Translations under genes and position numbers: made by a program | The notes under the pieces: generated by a model | Seen by the model: only the letters and a program-made list of their open reading frames with translations | The model's database searches: none | Told to the model about the DNA's origin: nothing | Shown here: positions 1-8,325 of the stretch, one piece after another | Position numbering within the stretch: position 1 is the stretch's first letter | Layout of the letters: each line of letters opens with the position of its first letter | DNA from: Methanobrevibacter sp. | Lineage (GTDB): Archaea > Methanobacteriota > Methanobacteria > Methanobacteriales > Methanobacteriaceae | Length of the DNA: 11,108 nucleotides | Assembly (NCBI GenBank): GCA_031261945.1 | Contig: JAISIQ010000094.1 | Span: 1 to 11,108, forward strand | Direction of reading: 5' to 3'

Positions 1-240
1 ATTATCATTATCATTATATTATCATTATTAGAAAAATTACTATTAAAATTACTATTAAAAGTATTGCTAAAAATATTGCTAAAAAGATTAAGAATTAATT
101 ATATTAATAGTATAACTAATTATAACTAATAATATACTAATAATATTATCAATAGTACTAATAATACTAATATTAATAGTAGTAACAATACTAAAACTAA
201 AATTACTAATAATGAGATTAATAATATTAATAATATTGAA
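1..240. repeat. AT-rich low-complexity tract with short tandem duplications
   Basis: No convincing gene is seen here. The first 86 bases are made of adjacent short duplications: ATTATC units at 1-30, a 12-13 base unit containing ATTACTATTAAA at about 35-60, and a 12-base unit containing ATTGCTAAAAA at about 62-86. From about 105 to 235 the sequence is a degenerate run of TAATA/ACTAATAAT words, almost without G on the plus strand. It lies directly downstream of the 3' end of the zinc-ribbon gene. Frames open on the minus strand give only Ile/Asn/Phe-rich low-complexity peptides, so I treat the stretch as non-coding. A closely similar tract occurs at 8326-8460. Confidence 0.7.
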
Positions 241-244
241 AATA

Positions 245-589
245 TTAAAGAAAGTTAATAATATTAAAAAAAGATAAAATAATCCCAATTAAGGAAATAG
301 CTATTTGAATAAGGCCGTGTTTTTTAGCTATTGGATTGTTAGATTGAATTAGATAGAAAGGTAAAAATAAACCAATGAAAGCAACAAAACCAAAGCTATT
401 GAAAATTAATTTAAAAAGAATCCAGCTCCAGCTAAAAGCTATTGTGAGGATATAGCTAATTATAATTAATTTTTTATAATCAAGACCTTCTTTATTTTCA
501 TTTTCAGGATATAATATTTTTCCACAATTAAAACAAAAATTAAAGCTATTTTGATTTTCACATCCACAATAAGGACAAATTTTACCCAT
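245..589 (-). CDS. Small zinc-ribbon membrane protein
   Basis: This 114-residue protein starts with a compact zinc ribbon: CPYC at residues 5-8 and CFNC at 19-22, four cysteines spaced to bind one zinc ion. After a short acidic linker (about 28-38) the rest is hydrophobic, with probable membrane helices at about 41-60, 63-81 and 93-112. The layout is that of the small zinc-ribbon plus membrane-segment proteins common in methanogens, with the ribbon probably on the cytoplasmic side. No specific function is known to me. The ATG at 589 is preceded by AAAGTGAG, a plausible GTGA-type ribosome binding site. It lies 114 bases downstream of gyrA on the same strand, with a TATA-like element between them, so it is probably transcribed separately, though read-through from gyrA is possible. 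The coding sequence contains one copy of the AATAGCTATT palindrome (296-305). Confidence 0.8.
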   Translation of the reverse strand: MGKICPYCGCENQNSFNFCFNCGKILYPENENKEGLDYKKLIIISYILTIAFSWSWILFKLIFNSFGFVAFIGLFLPFYLIQSNNPIAKKHGLIQIAISLIGIILSFFNIINFL

Positions 590-639
590 AAACTCACTTT
601 ATTAACATATTACAAAAAAGATAGTTTTGCTATTAAAAA

Positions 640-647
640 AATATAAA
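640..647 (-). promoter_or_regulatory. TATA-box candidate for the zinc-ribbon gene
   Basis: The minus strand reads TTTATATT here. Transcription would start about 25 bases further on, near 618, leaving a leader of about 30 bases before the ATG at 589. Support is sequence match and spacing only; the region is so AT-rich that chance matches are frequent. Confidence 0.4.
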
Positions 648-671
648 GAACCTAAAAAATTAATTATAGAT

Positions 672-678
672 AAAAAAA
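672..678 (-). terminator. T-run terminator candidate after gyrA
   Basis: On the minus strand a run of seven T residues occurs 25-32 bases after the gyrA stop codon, and another seven-T run follows near 635-641. Archaeal termination commonly uses such U-rich stretches without a hairpin. Confidence 0.4.
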
Positions 679-703
679 GTGATTTAAAGATATAAGGAAA
701 TAG

Positions 704-3124
704 CTATTCTTCTTTAATTGTTGTAATTGCACTTACCTTTTGACCATCTTTTAATCTCATTAATCTTGTGCCTTGTGTAACACGATTATTAATAGCTATT
801 TGATCTAATGGCAATCTTATTATAATGCCATTATTAGTAACAATAACTAACTGATTATCATCATCGATTGATTTAATTGCAACAAGATTTCCTGTTTTAG
901 AGGTTTTCTTCATTATTTTACTACCTTTGCCCCCTCTATGGGTCAAACGATACTCCTCTATGTTAGTTCTCTTACTATAACCGTTTTCTGTGATTGTTAA
1001 GATTTGTTGTCCTGGCTTAGTAATTTCACAACCAACAACAACCCCTTCATCCATTCTTATTCCTATTAAACCAGAAGCATTTCTTCCAGCAGGAGAAACT
1101 TCCTTCTCATCAAAGTGTACTGATTTACCATTAGAAGATGCAAGGAATATTTCATCATTACCAGTTGTCTTTTTAACACTGATTAATGAATCATTTTCTT
1201 TTAATTTAATAGCTATTTTCCCTGTTTTTCTAATTTTAGAAAATTCTGTTAGAGCTGTTTTTTTAACTAAACCATTTTCTGTAGCAAATAAACAATATTT
1301 AGATTTTTCTTCAGTTTCGACTTTTAATACACTTTTAACAACTTCATCTTTTTCTAAAGGCAATAAATTTACAATAGGTAAACCTTTTGATTGTCTTGAA
1401 TAAATAGGAATTTCATAACCTTTTAAACGATAAACTTTTCCTTTATTTGTAAAGAACATTAAATAGTCATGAGTAGTCATGTTAATCATATCTTCAACAA
1501 AATCATCTTCATTTGTTGTCATACCTTTAACACCAACTCCTGCACGATTTTGGGTTTTGTAAGTATCTTGTTTAATACTTTTTATATAACCTCTGTTAGT
1601 TAAAGTTATAATAATATCTTCAACAGGAATTAAAGATTCATCTTCAATAAATTCAAGAGTAGAATTATCAATGATGGTTTTACGAGGAGTAGCAAAACGT
1701 TTTTTCACATCTAATAGCTCTTCTTTAATAATGTTTCGAACTTTTTCATCAGATCCTAAAATTCCTTTAAGTTCATCAATTAAATTTAAAATTTCAGTTA
1801 GTTCATCATTTATTTTTTTCCTTTCTAATCCTGAAAGTCTTCTAAGTTGCATATCTAAAATAGCTATACTCTGTTTTTCAGTTAAACCAAATTGTTCGTT
1901 GAAAATTTTCTTTATTTCATCTACTGCATCAGTTTCTTTAATAATTTTTATAACGGCATCTATATTATCTAAAGCAATAGTTAAACCTTTTAAAATATGA
2001 GCTCTTTTTTCTGACTTATTTAAATCAAATTTAGTTCTTCGTATGATAACTGATTTTTGATGTTCAATATAATGATATATGATTTCAGCAAGACTCAAAC
2101 GTTTTGGTCTATTATTTACTAACATCAAAAGATTAATACTATAATTTGATTGTAGCTGAGTTTTCTTATATAAATTATTTAATAAAACATTTACATTATA
2201 TCCTTTTTTAACATCAATAACAACTTTTATTCCATCTAAGGTAGATTCATCGTTTAAATTAGCTATTCCTTCAATCTGTTTGTCACGAACAAGCTCAGCT
2301 ATTTTAATAATTAAACTGGATTTATTTAATTGATAAGGAATTTCTCTTATGATTATCTTTTCTCTACCATCTTTTTCTTCTATATCTACTTTAGATTGTA
2401 TTGTTATTGAGCCTTTACCTGTTTCATAGGCTTTTCTAATTCCTTTATCTCCTAAAATTGCAGCAGCTGTTGGAAAATCAGGTCCTTTAATATATTCCAT
2501 TAATTCTAAAGAACTTATTTCTGGATTATCAATAAATGCAACACAACCATCTATTATTTCTCCTAAGTTGTGTGGAGGAATATTTGTTGCCATTCCTACA
2601 GCTATTCCCATATTTCCATTAACTAGAATATTTGGAAATCTTGAAGGTAGAACAACCGGTTCTTTTCTTTGGCCATCATAATTATCTGCAAAATCAACTG
2701 TGTTTTTATTGATTTCTTTTAACATTTCCATTGAGATTTTTGAAAGACGAGCTTCAGTATATCTGTATGCTCCTGCCCCATCTCCATCAATAGAACCAAA
2801 ATTTCCATGACCATCAATTAAAGTGTTACTATATGTGAAATCTTGAGCCATTCTAACCATAGATTCATAAATAGCTGAATCACCATGAGGATGGTAATGA
2901 CCCATAATAGCACCAACAGCATTAGCAGACTTTTGATGTTTTTTATTAGGAAGCATTCCCTCTTCAAACATAGTATATAAAATACGTCTATGAACAGGTT
3001 TTAAACCATCTCTAACATCAGGTATGGCACGTGAAATAATAACACTCATAGAATAATCTAAGAATGAATCTTTTACTTCTGAAGAGATATTTACTGTAGT
3101 TATTTTATCTGTTTCATTCTCCAT
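704..3124 (-). CDS. gyrA: DNA gyrase subunit A
   Basis: This is the breakage-reunion subunit of type IIA topoisomerase, which with GyrB introduces negative supercoils using ATP. The preferred start is the ATG at 3124 (806 residues): it has GATGAGG six bases upstream, whereas the in-frame ATG at 3136 has only a weak AGAAAAG. With this start the numbering coincides with E. coli GyrA: active-site tyrosine Y122 in RYTEAR, and quinolone-region residues S83 and E87 in HPHGDSAIYE. The catalytic winged-helix/tower region covers about residues 15-490, and the DNA-wrapping beta-pinwheel about 495-800. The GyrA-box is recognisable as THRGGKG ending at residue 734, a variant of bacterial QRRGGKG, which argues for gyrase rather than topoisomerase IV. 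Length is normal for the family and the gene is intact. It follows gyrB by 150 bases on the same strand. Archaeal gyrase is generally regarded as acquired from bacteria. Confidence 0.97.
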   Translation of the reverse strand: MENETDKITTVNISSEVKDSFLDYSMSVIISRAIPDVRDGLKPVHRRILYTMFEEGMLPNKKHQKSANAVGAIMGHYHPHGDSAIYESMVRMAQDFTYSNTLIDGHGNFGSIDGDGAGAYRYTEARLSKISMEMLKEINKNTVDFADNYDGQRKEPVVLPSRFPNILVNGNMGIAVGMATNIPPHNLGEIIDGCVAFIDNPEISSLELMEYIKGPDFPTAAAILGDKGIRKAYETGKGSITIQSKVDIEEKDGREKIIIREIPYQLNKSSLIIKIAELVRDKQIEGIANLNDESTLDGIKVVIDVKKGYNVNVLLNNLYKKTQLQSNYSINLLMLVNNRPKRLSLAEIIYHYIEHQKSVIIRRTKFDLNKSEKRAHILKGLTIALDNIDAVIKIIKETDAVDEIKKIFNEQFGLTEKQSIAILDMQLRRLSGLERKKINDELTEILNLIDELKGILGSDEKVRNIIKEELLDVKKRFATPRKTIIDNSTLEFIEDESLIPVEDIIITLTNRGYIKSIKQDTYKTQNRAGVGVKGMTTNEDDFVEDMINMTTHDYLMFFTNKGKVYRLKGYEIPIYSRQSKGLPIVNLLPLEKDEVVKSVLKVETEEKSKYCLFATENGLVKKTALTEFSKIRKTGKIAIKLKENDSLISVKKTTGNDEIFLASSNGKSVHFDEKEVSPAGRNASGLIGIRMDEGVVVGCEITKPGQQILTITENGYSKRTNIEEYRLTHRGGKGSKIMKKTSKTGNLVAIKSIDDDNQLVIVTNNGIIIRLPLDQIAINNRVTQGTRLMRLKDGQKVSAITTIKEE

Positions 3125-3170
3125 TTTATTCCTCATCTTTTCTAATTATAATAATTATAATGTTAATAAT

Positions 3171-3197
3171 TTTAATGATTTTAATGATTTTAATAAA
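3171..3197. repeat. 9-base tandem repeat in the gyrA leader
   Basis: Two exact copies of TTTAATGAT (3171-3179 and 3180-3188) are followed by an imperfect third (3189-3197) and preceded by a diverged one (3162-3170). It lies between the predicted gyrA promoter and its start codon, so it would be in the 5' leader. No function is evident. Confidence 0.6.
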
Positions 3198-3210
3198 AAT
3201 ATCAAGCATA

Positions 3211-3219
3211 TATATAAAA
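3211..3219 (-). promoter_or_regulatory. TATA-box candidate for gyrA
   Basis: On the minus strand a TTAAA stretch (possible BRE) is followed by TTTTATATA, close to the consensus of methanogen promoters. A start of transcription near 3187 would give a leader of about 60 bases before the ATG at 3124. If real, gyrA can be transcribed independently of gyrB as well as by read-through. Confidence 0.5.
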
Positions 3220-3252
3220 ATTTAATTATAAAATATAAATTTTAAATTTAAA

Positions 3253-3268
3253 TTAAGTTTAAACTTAA
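3253..3268. promoter_or_regulatory. 16-bp perfect palindrome between gyrB and gyrA
   Basis: TTAAGTTTAAACTTAA is a perfect inverted repeat 7 bases after the gyrB stop codon and about 35 bases upstream of the proposed gyrA TATA box. It could be an operator for a dimeric regulator or simply a product of AT-rich sequence. It contains only one G and one C, so chance is a serious alternative. Confidence 0.35.
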
Positions 3269-3274
3269 ACACGA

Positions 3275-5194
3275 TTAAACATCTAAATTTCTAACATTTA
3301 ATGCATTATCTTCAATGAATTTTCTTCGTGGAGCTACTTCTTCTCCCATTAATATTTGGAAAGTTTCATCAGCTAAAATTGCATCATCTAATTCAATTTT
3401 AAGAAGATTTCTAGTTTTTACATTCATAGTAGTTTCTTTAAGCTCAATTGAATCCATTTCACCTAAACCTTTCATTCTACCTATTTCATATTTAGTTTTT
3501 TCATCTAAGCTATTTATATATTCATCAAGTTCTTCTTGATTTAAAACATATTTATTGGTTTTTCCATGACTTATTTTAAATAATGGTGGTTGAGCAGCAT
3601 AAATATGACCATTTTCTACTAATGGTTTGAAATATCTATAAAAGAAAGTTAAAAGTAAAGTTCTAATATGAGCACCATCAACATCTGCATCTGTCATGAT
3701 TATAATCTTATCATATCTAAGTTTATCAATATCAAACTCATCCCCAATACCAGTACCAAAAGCAGTAATTAAGCTCCTAATTTCTTCATTAGCTAAAATT
3801 TTATCAAGACGAGCTTTTTCAACATTTAGTATTTTTCCACGAATTGGTAAAACAGCTTGTATTCTTGAATCTCTGCCTTGTTTAGCTGGTCCTGCAGCAG
3901 AATTTCCTTCCACAATAAAAAGTTCAGTTTCGCTTACATCTTTAGATGAACAATCAGTTAATTTTCCCCATTGGGTAGTGAGTTCCAATCCACCTTTACG
4001 TCTGGTTAGTTCACGAGCTTTTTTAGCAGCTATTCTTGCTTTAGAAGTAGCTATTGCCTTTTCAGCTATTATTTTAGCTTCATTTGGGTTTTCTATTAAG
4101 AATTTTCTGAGTCCTTCTGAGAAAATACTTGAAGCTATTTTTTTAACCTCAGAATTTCCTAATTTTGTTTTTGTTTGACCTTCAAACTGAGGATTAGGAT
4201 GTTTACAAGAAATAATCATAGCTACTCCCTCTCTAACATCCTCACCAATGAAAGGTTCATCTTTTTCTTTTAAGATATTTTTATCTTTAGCATATCTTTT
4301 TACTTCTTTTGTTAATGCTTGTTTAACACCATCTTCATGAGATCCTCCTTCATGAGTATTAATATTATTAACAAAAGAATAAATTAATTCAGAATAGCTT
4401 TTATTATATTGTAAAGCTACTTCAATAATAATATCATCTATTTCTCCTTCTACATAAATAACATCTTCATTAAGAGGTTTTTTATTCTTATTTAGGAGTT
4501 TAACATAGTCTTTTATTCCACCATTATATATGAATTCCTCTTGAACTTTTTCATCGGGTCTTTCATCTGTTAAAATTATTCTGAGTCCTTTGTTTAAAAA
4601 AGCCATTTCCCTAAGACGTGTTCTTAAGATATCATAATCAAATTTTGTGGTTTCTGTGAAAATCTCTGGATCTGGTTTGAAAGTTACTTCAGTACCACTT
4701 TTTTCTGGATCACATTTTCCAATAACTTCTAATGCTTTACTATTCTTTCCACCATTTTTAAAGCTCATTGAGTGAATGGATCCCTTTTGACAAACTTTAA
4801 CTTCTAAAAAGCTACTTAATGCATTGACAACACTAGCTCCAACACCATGTAATCCTCCAGCAACTTTATATCCTCCTCCACCGAATTTCCCTCCAGCGTG
4901 TAAAACTGTAAAGACAGTTTCAATAGTTGAAACTCCTGTTTTAGAGTTTATTCCGGTAGGTATTCCTCGTCCATTGTCGATGATTGTTATTGAATTATCT
5001 TTATTTATAAATACCTTTATAAGATCAGAATAACCAGCTAATGCTTCATCAACAGAATTATCTACAATTTCCCATACTAAATGATGAAGTCCTCGGTTAC
5101 TTGTTGAGCCAATATACATTCCAGGACGCTTTCTAACAGCTTCTAATCCTTCCAATACCTTAATATCATCATCATTGTAGGTGTTTTCACTCAT
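3275..5194 (-). CDS. gyrB: DNA gyrase subunit B
   Basis: This is the ATPase subunit of DNA gyrase, 639 residues, typical of the short (non-proteobacterial) GyrB form. Residue numbers match E. coli in the first half. The GHKL ATPase has E42 and N46 in [14 protein letters not shown]73 in DNGRGIP, and the lid [15 protein letters not shown] at 113-127. The transducer domain follows (about 220-390), then the TOPRIM domain with metal ligands E429 in VEGNSAAG and D502/D504/D506 in TDADVDGAH. The C-terminal RMKGLGEM motif is at 573-580. The ATG at 5194 is preceded by AAGGAAAAGG. Two substitutions stand out: EGNSAAG in place of the usual EGDSAGG, and Q136 where E. coli has the coumarin-contacting R136. 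All catalytic residues are kept, so the enzyme should be active. It lies upstream of gyrA, its partner subunit. Confidence 0.97.
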   Translation of the reverse strand: MSENTYNDDDIKVLEGLEAVRKRPGMYIGSTSNRGLHHLVWEIVDNSVDEALAGYSDLIKVFINKDNSITIIDNGRGIPTGINSKTGVSTIETVFTVLHAGGKFGGGGYKVAGGLHGVGASVVNALSSFLEVKVCQKGSIHSMSFKNGGKNSKALEVIGKCDPEKSGTEVTFKPDPEIFTETTKFDYDILRTRLREMAFLNKGLRIILTDERPDEKVQEEFIYNGGIKDYVKLLNKNKKPLNEDVIYVEGEIDDIIIEVALQYNKSYSELIYSFVNNINTHEGGSHEDGVKQALTKEVKRYAKDKNILKEKDEPFIGEDVREGVAMIISCKHPNPQFEGQTKTKLGNSEVKKIASSIFSEGLRKFLIENPNEAKIIAEKAIATSKARIAAKKARELTRRKGGLELTTQWGKLTDCSSKDVSETELFIVEGNSAAGPAKQGRDSRIQAVLPIRGKILNVEKARLDKILANEEIRSLITAFGTGIGDEFDIDKLRYDKIIIMTDADVDGAHIRTLLLTFFYRYFKPLVENGHIYAAQPPLFKISHGKTNKYVLNQEELDEYINSLDEKTKYEIGRMKGLGEMDSIELKETTMNVKTRNLLKIELDDAILADETFQILMGEEVAPRRKFIEDNALNVRNLDV

Positions 5195-5689
5195 TTTACC
5201 TTTTCCTTATTATGTGAAAGTAATTATAATTTTAAATAATTAAATAAGCTTACAGCATTTTCACTAACTAACTATCTCAATTTTAAATTTATATTTAAGT
5301 TTTTATATTTTAAATCTGTATTTTATATAATAATTTTTATGTTATTACTTTTATTAATTTTATTAGATTTTATTATATAATTATAATTTTAATTACACTT
5401 TTTTATCATTAATTTAATTATTTTAATTTAATTATTTTATTATTAGATATTATTATTTATTATATTATTAATTTATTGTTTAATTAGATATATGAAAATA
5501 TATTATAATATATTAAAAATATAGTATATAAATTTAATGAGAAAAACAACATATAATCCTATTATAAATATTAAAAATAAGAATTATGCGGAAAGAATTA
5601 ATAAATTTTAAAATATTTAAAATGTATATTTAAAATTTATTAATAAAAAGTTAATTAAAAAAATTAAAATTAGTACAAAAAATTAATTT
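5195..5689. other. AT-rich spacer upstream of gyrB
   Basis: No gene is supported in these roughly 500 bases; all frames are short and AT-driven. The part nearest gyrB must hold its promoter. One TATA-like candidate on the minus strand is TTAAATATAA around 5286-5297, which would give a leader of about 70 bases, but several other AT-rich matches (for example near 5325) are equally possible. A perfect 14-base tandem duplication (AATTTAATTATTTT) lies at 5411-5438. Confidence 0.5.
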
Positions 5690-5735
5690 AAAAAAAAAAT
5701 AAAAAAAATAAAAAAATGAAAAAATGAAAAAATAG
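5690..5735 (-). terminator. Poly-T terminator of the surface-protein gene
   Basis: Starting about 70 bases after the stop codon of the surface-protein gene, the minus strand carries several consecutive T-runs (six to nine T each, separated by single other bases). This matches the U-rich termination signals of Euryarchaeota. Confidence 0.6.
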
Positions 5736-5788
5736 TAAATGCATGAAAATAGTAAAGACACAAAAAATCAAAGATGTGAAAATAGTAA
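5729..5788. repeat. Three copies of AAAATAGTAA in the 3' region of the surface-protein gene
   Basis: The 10-mer AAAATAGTAA occurs at 5729-5738, 5746-5755 and 5779-5788 (on the transcript: UUACUAUUUU). A fourth copy occurs at 8466-8475, downstream of the RNase J-like gene. In both places the copies sit between a minus-strand stop codon and or within T-rich terminator sequence, so they may be part of termination or 3'-end processing signals. Confidence 0.45.
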
Positions 5789-5805
5789 TGATAGGATATT
5801 AATAA

Positions 5806-8094
5806 TTAAAGTGCTTTAAATAATTTATAAACAGTTTTCATAGTCCCATCAGAATACTCTATAGATTTACTCACAGAATACCAAACACCATTAATTTTCA
5901 AATGCTTATGATTAATATAATCATGAGTTACAAAAGAATTATCAGGATCATTATTAAAAACCTTAGCCTTAATCCACTTAGACTGACCCCTCAAACTACC
6001 ACTCTTAAGAGAAGTATCAGCATGCACCCACCTCTTATTAATATACACCTTAGTCCACACATGAGCCCCACCATAAACATTCGCCTTATACACATAAATA
6101 GCAGGAATATTCGCAGCCCTAAACATCGCCACAGCCAAATGAGTATTATCAAGACAATTACCATTCTTCCTATCTAAAGTACCATCCGAACCAAAACGAG
6201 TACCACCATAAACCGCATTATCATACTTAATATTCTTCTTAATCCAATCCCAAATACCATTAGCAATCGCCTTATCAGTCCTTTTAGACGGGTTTATACT
6301 ACTAATAATCTTTTTCACAACACGCTTAATTTTAGGATTATTCTTATTACAATCAGTTGATGAGGCAAGATACTTAGTCCAATCAGACCTAATCCTCTTA
6401 CTAACAGAAGTCTTAAACAAATACTTCTTATTAATCTTCTTAGCAATACGCTTACCATTCAAAAAAGTCTGAGTAACCTTAGTCCCCTTTTTAAGATAAT
6501 AAGTAACCCTCTTCTGCTCATTCCACCGATACTTCTTCTTATTCTTATTATTAATTAAAACCCACTTAGTAGAACGAGCAACCAACCTATTAACCCAATT
6601 TTTCACAGACTTCTTTTTAAACAAAGCATACTTCCCATTCTTAATAGAATAATAATTAGTTGAAATCTTCGCTAAAACCTTCTTATACTTATTAACAGTG
6701 ATCTTTGCATAAACTTTCACAACCTTCTTATAAGTCCTAGCCTTTAAAATTGAAGTTACAACCACCTTCTTATTTGTAACCTTCAAAAAAGACCTAGTTG
6801 ATGATTGAGAATACAAAGATGTTTTCAAAAAAGTAGCCACTACCTCATGAGACTTAATTGCGAACTTGCCAGTATTAATCTTAAAAACAGCACCACCATT
6901 AGAATTTGTTTTTGAACTATACCTCAGCTTATTCACAGTCAACTTTATATTCTGACCAGAAACCTTATTTGACTGCTTAGGAGTCTTACCATCAACCTTC
7001 AAGACTCCAGAATTATAAATCGCATTCAAAACATTATTACCACCAGTCAAAGAAACAGAAATAGTAGCCACATTACTACAATTAACATAACGAGGAACAG
7101 AAATAACAAGCTTAGAAGAAGCACGATTATTAGCAAAGTTCGAATTATAAATATCTAAATTAGAAGAACTAAAAACAGCCCCACCATTAGAAGAAGCAAC
7201 ATTATTTAAAAAACTAGAATCCCTAATAGTAACCACAGAATTCTTAACAAAAACAGCACCACCATTACGAGCACTATTACCCTCAAAAATAGAATTCATA
7301 ACATTTGAAGCCATACTGTTTTCAAAAAATATTCCTCCCCCATCCCCCACACCATTAGAAGAAGAAGCATTATTATTCCTAAAAACACAATCTGAAATAT
7401 AATTATTATCAGAATACAAAACCATCGCACTATTACCATTATTAACAAAATTAGAATAAAGAACATTGACAGGATAATAAGACTTAATAGCAGAACCTTT
7501 ATTATTACTAAAATTAGAATAAGAAATTTCAGAATCTAAAAACCAGCCCGAATACTCATTAGTTTTCAAAATATTAACAGCAGCGAAACCTTTACCACCA
7601 CAGTTTATAAAAGAACAATTCTCAAGAAACACATTCCCAAAAACAGACAAAGCACCAACAGAATCATAAGTAGAATTCCCATTAACAAAATTAACATTAG
7701 CAAAAGTTACATTAAAACCCATAATGTTAAAAATCCCACTTAAACCTCTTGCATCCAAAACTGCCCTATTCTCATTAGACTGGCCCCTAAAAGTCAAATT
7801 ATTAGAATTCACATCAATAACTTTATTATCACCATAATATGTCTTATTCCCTAATTCAATAATTTTAGGCTGAGTATTAACAGATTCCTTCTCAATCTCC
7901 TCAACAACATCACTAATATTTGAAAAAGAATCACCTTCAACCTCAAAATGTTCGCCACTATCAAGATTACCACCATCTTCAACAGCAAAAACCGCTGAAG
8001 TATAAACTAAGCACAAAACTGTTGAAAGAATCAATATTCCCAATAACCTTCCAAACACACTAGACTTAATAAAATCAACACCCTTTTCAGTCAA
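5806..8094 (-). CDS. Exported beta-helix surface protein with C71/transglutaminase-like domain
   Basis: This 762-residue protein is an adhesin-like protein with a putative cell-wall enzyme domain. The order is: signal peptide with hydrophobic core about 13-33 and likely cleavage after A37 (SAVFA/VEDGG); right-handed beta-helix about 80-330 with repeated GGAVF and SxFxNN motifs; an Ig-like module about 330-440; a lysine-rich stretch about 440-565; and a papain/transglutaminase-fold domain about 575-740. The catalytic triad is visible as C647 in RKNGNCLDNTHL, H678 in GGAHVWTKVYI and D693 in WVHADTS. The GTLDRKNGNC block and the YLASSTDC/IK region upstream resemble peptidase C71, the pseudomurein endoisopeptidases of methanogen phages and hosts. 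I infer pseudomurein cleavage or remodelling; a plain transglutaminase-like role is possible. The start is a TTG preceded by GTGATC, an exact anti-Shine-Dalgarno match at good spacing; no ATG start is available nearby. Lys codons are mostly AAG, unlike the AAA-rich gyrase genes. Confidence 0.88.
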   Translation of the reverse strand: MTEKGVDFIKSSVFGRLLGILILSTVLCLVYTSAVFAVEDGGNLDSGEHFEVEGDSFSNISDVVEEIEKESVNTQPKIIELGNKTYYGDNKVIDVNSNNLTFRGQSNENRAVLDARGLSGIFNIMGFNVTFANVNFVNGNSTYDSVGALSVFGNVFLENCSFINCGGKGFAAVNILKTNEYSGWFLDSEISYSNFSNNKGSAIKSYYPVNVLYSNFVNNGNSAMVLYSDNNYISDCVFRNNNASSSNGVGDGGGIFFENSMASNVMNSIFEGNSARNGGAVFVKNSVVTIRDSSFLNNVASSNGGAVFSSSNLDIYNSNFANNRASSKLVISVPRYVNCSNVATISVSLTGGNNVLNAIYNSGVLKVDGKTPKQSNKVSGQNIKLTVNKLRYSSKTNSNGGAVFKINTGKFAIKSHEVVATFLKTSLYSQSSTRSFLKVTNKKVVVTSILKARTYKKVVKVYAKITVNKYKKVLAKISTNYYSIKNGKYALFKKKSVKNWVNRLVARSTKWVLINNKNKKKYRWNEQKRVTYYLKKGTKVTQTFLNGKRIAKKINKKYLFKTSVSKRIRSDWTKYLASSTDCNKNNPKIKRVVKKIISSINPSKRTDKAIANGIWDWIKKNIKYDNAVYGGTRFGSDGTLDRKNGNCLDNTHLAVAMFRAANIPAIYVYKANVYGGAHVWTKVYINKRWVHADTSLKSGSLRGQSKWIKAKVFNNDPDNSFVTHDYINHKHLKINGVWYSVSKSIEYSDGTMKTVYKLFKAL

Positions 8095-8325
8095 AGATCA
8101 CAAAAACCATAACGATCATCAACTTTAAACAAACAAATCAGTGAAGGCACAAAAAAACAAAATGTACAAAATAACCAAAAAAATATATCTATTCTTATAT
8201 CACCAATATACAACTACATTATATATAAATATTCCCACAAAACACCAAAACACAAAACATACACAAAAAACACAACCCTCTAAAAATACACCAATGAAAA
8301 ATAAAACCCTCAAAAATGCCAAAAT
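8095..8325 (-). other. G+T-rich leader/promoter region of the surface-protein gene
   Basis: No gene is supported. On the plus strand the segment is almost entirely A and C (only two G in about 90 bases around 8235-8325), giving Lys/Thr/Gln/His-rich nonsense frames. On the minus strand it is a G+T-rich region leading into the surface-protein start, and the same bias continues through that coding region. It contains the TATA candidate at 8222-8229 and the GTGATC ribosome binding site at about 8096-8101. Confidence 0.5.
8222..8229 (-). promoter_or_regulatory. TATA-box candidate for the surface-protein gene
   Basis: The minus strand reads TTTATATA, the exact methanogen consensus, in a context that is otherwise G+T-rich, which makes the match more meaningful. 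Transcription would begin near 8198, leaving an unusually long leader of about 100 bases. Confidence 0.5.

Noticed and set aside
88..288. Minus-strand open frame encoding an Ile/Asn-rich peptide of 66 residues
   Set aside because: It overlaps the 3' end of the zinc-ribbon gene and its sequence merely reflects the TAATA-type low-complexity tract; there is no ribosome binding site of note.
3136..3136. ATG at 3136 as the start of gyrA
   Set aside because: The ATG four codons downstream has a better ribosome binding site (GAGG at six bases) and gives residue numbering that matches E. coli GyrA at S83 and Y122.
990..5033. Several plus-strand open frames of 69-160 residues opposite gyrA and gyrB
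   Set aside because: They are antisense shadows of highly conserved gyrase genes, with Ser/Phe/Leu-rich composition and no recognisable domain.
5902..6177. Plus-strand open frame opposite the C71-like domain
   Set aside because: It is antisense to the conserved catalytic region of the surface protein and has no family resemblance.
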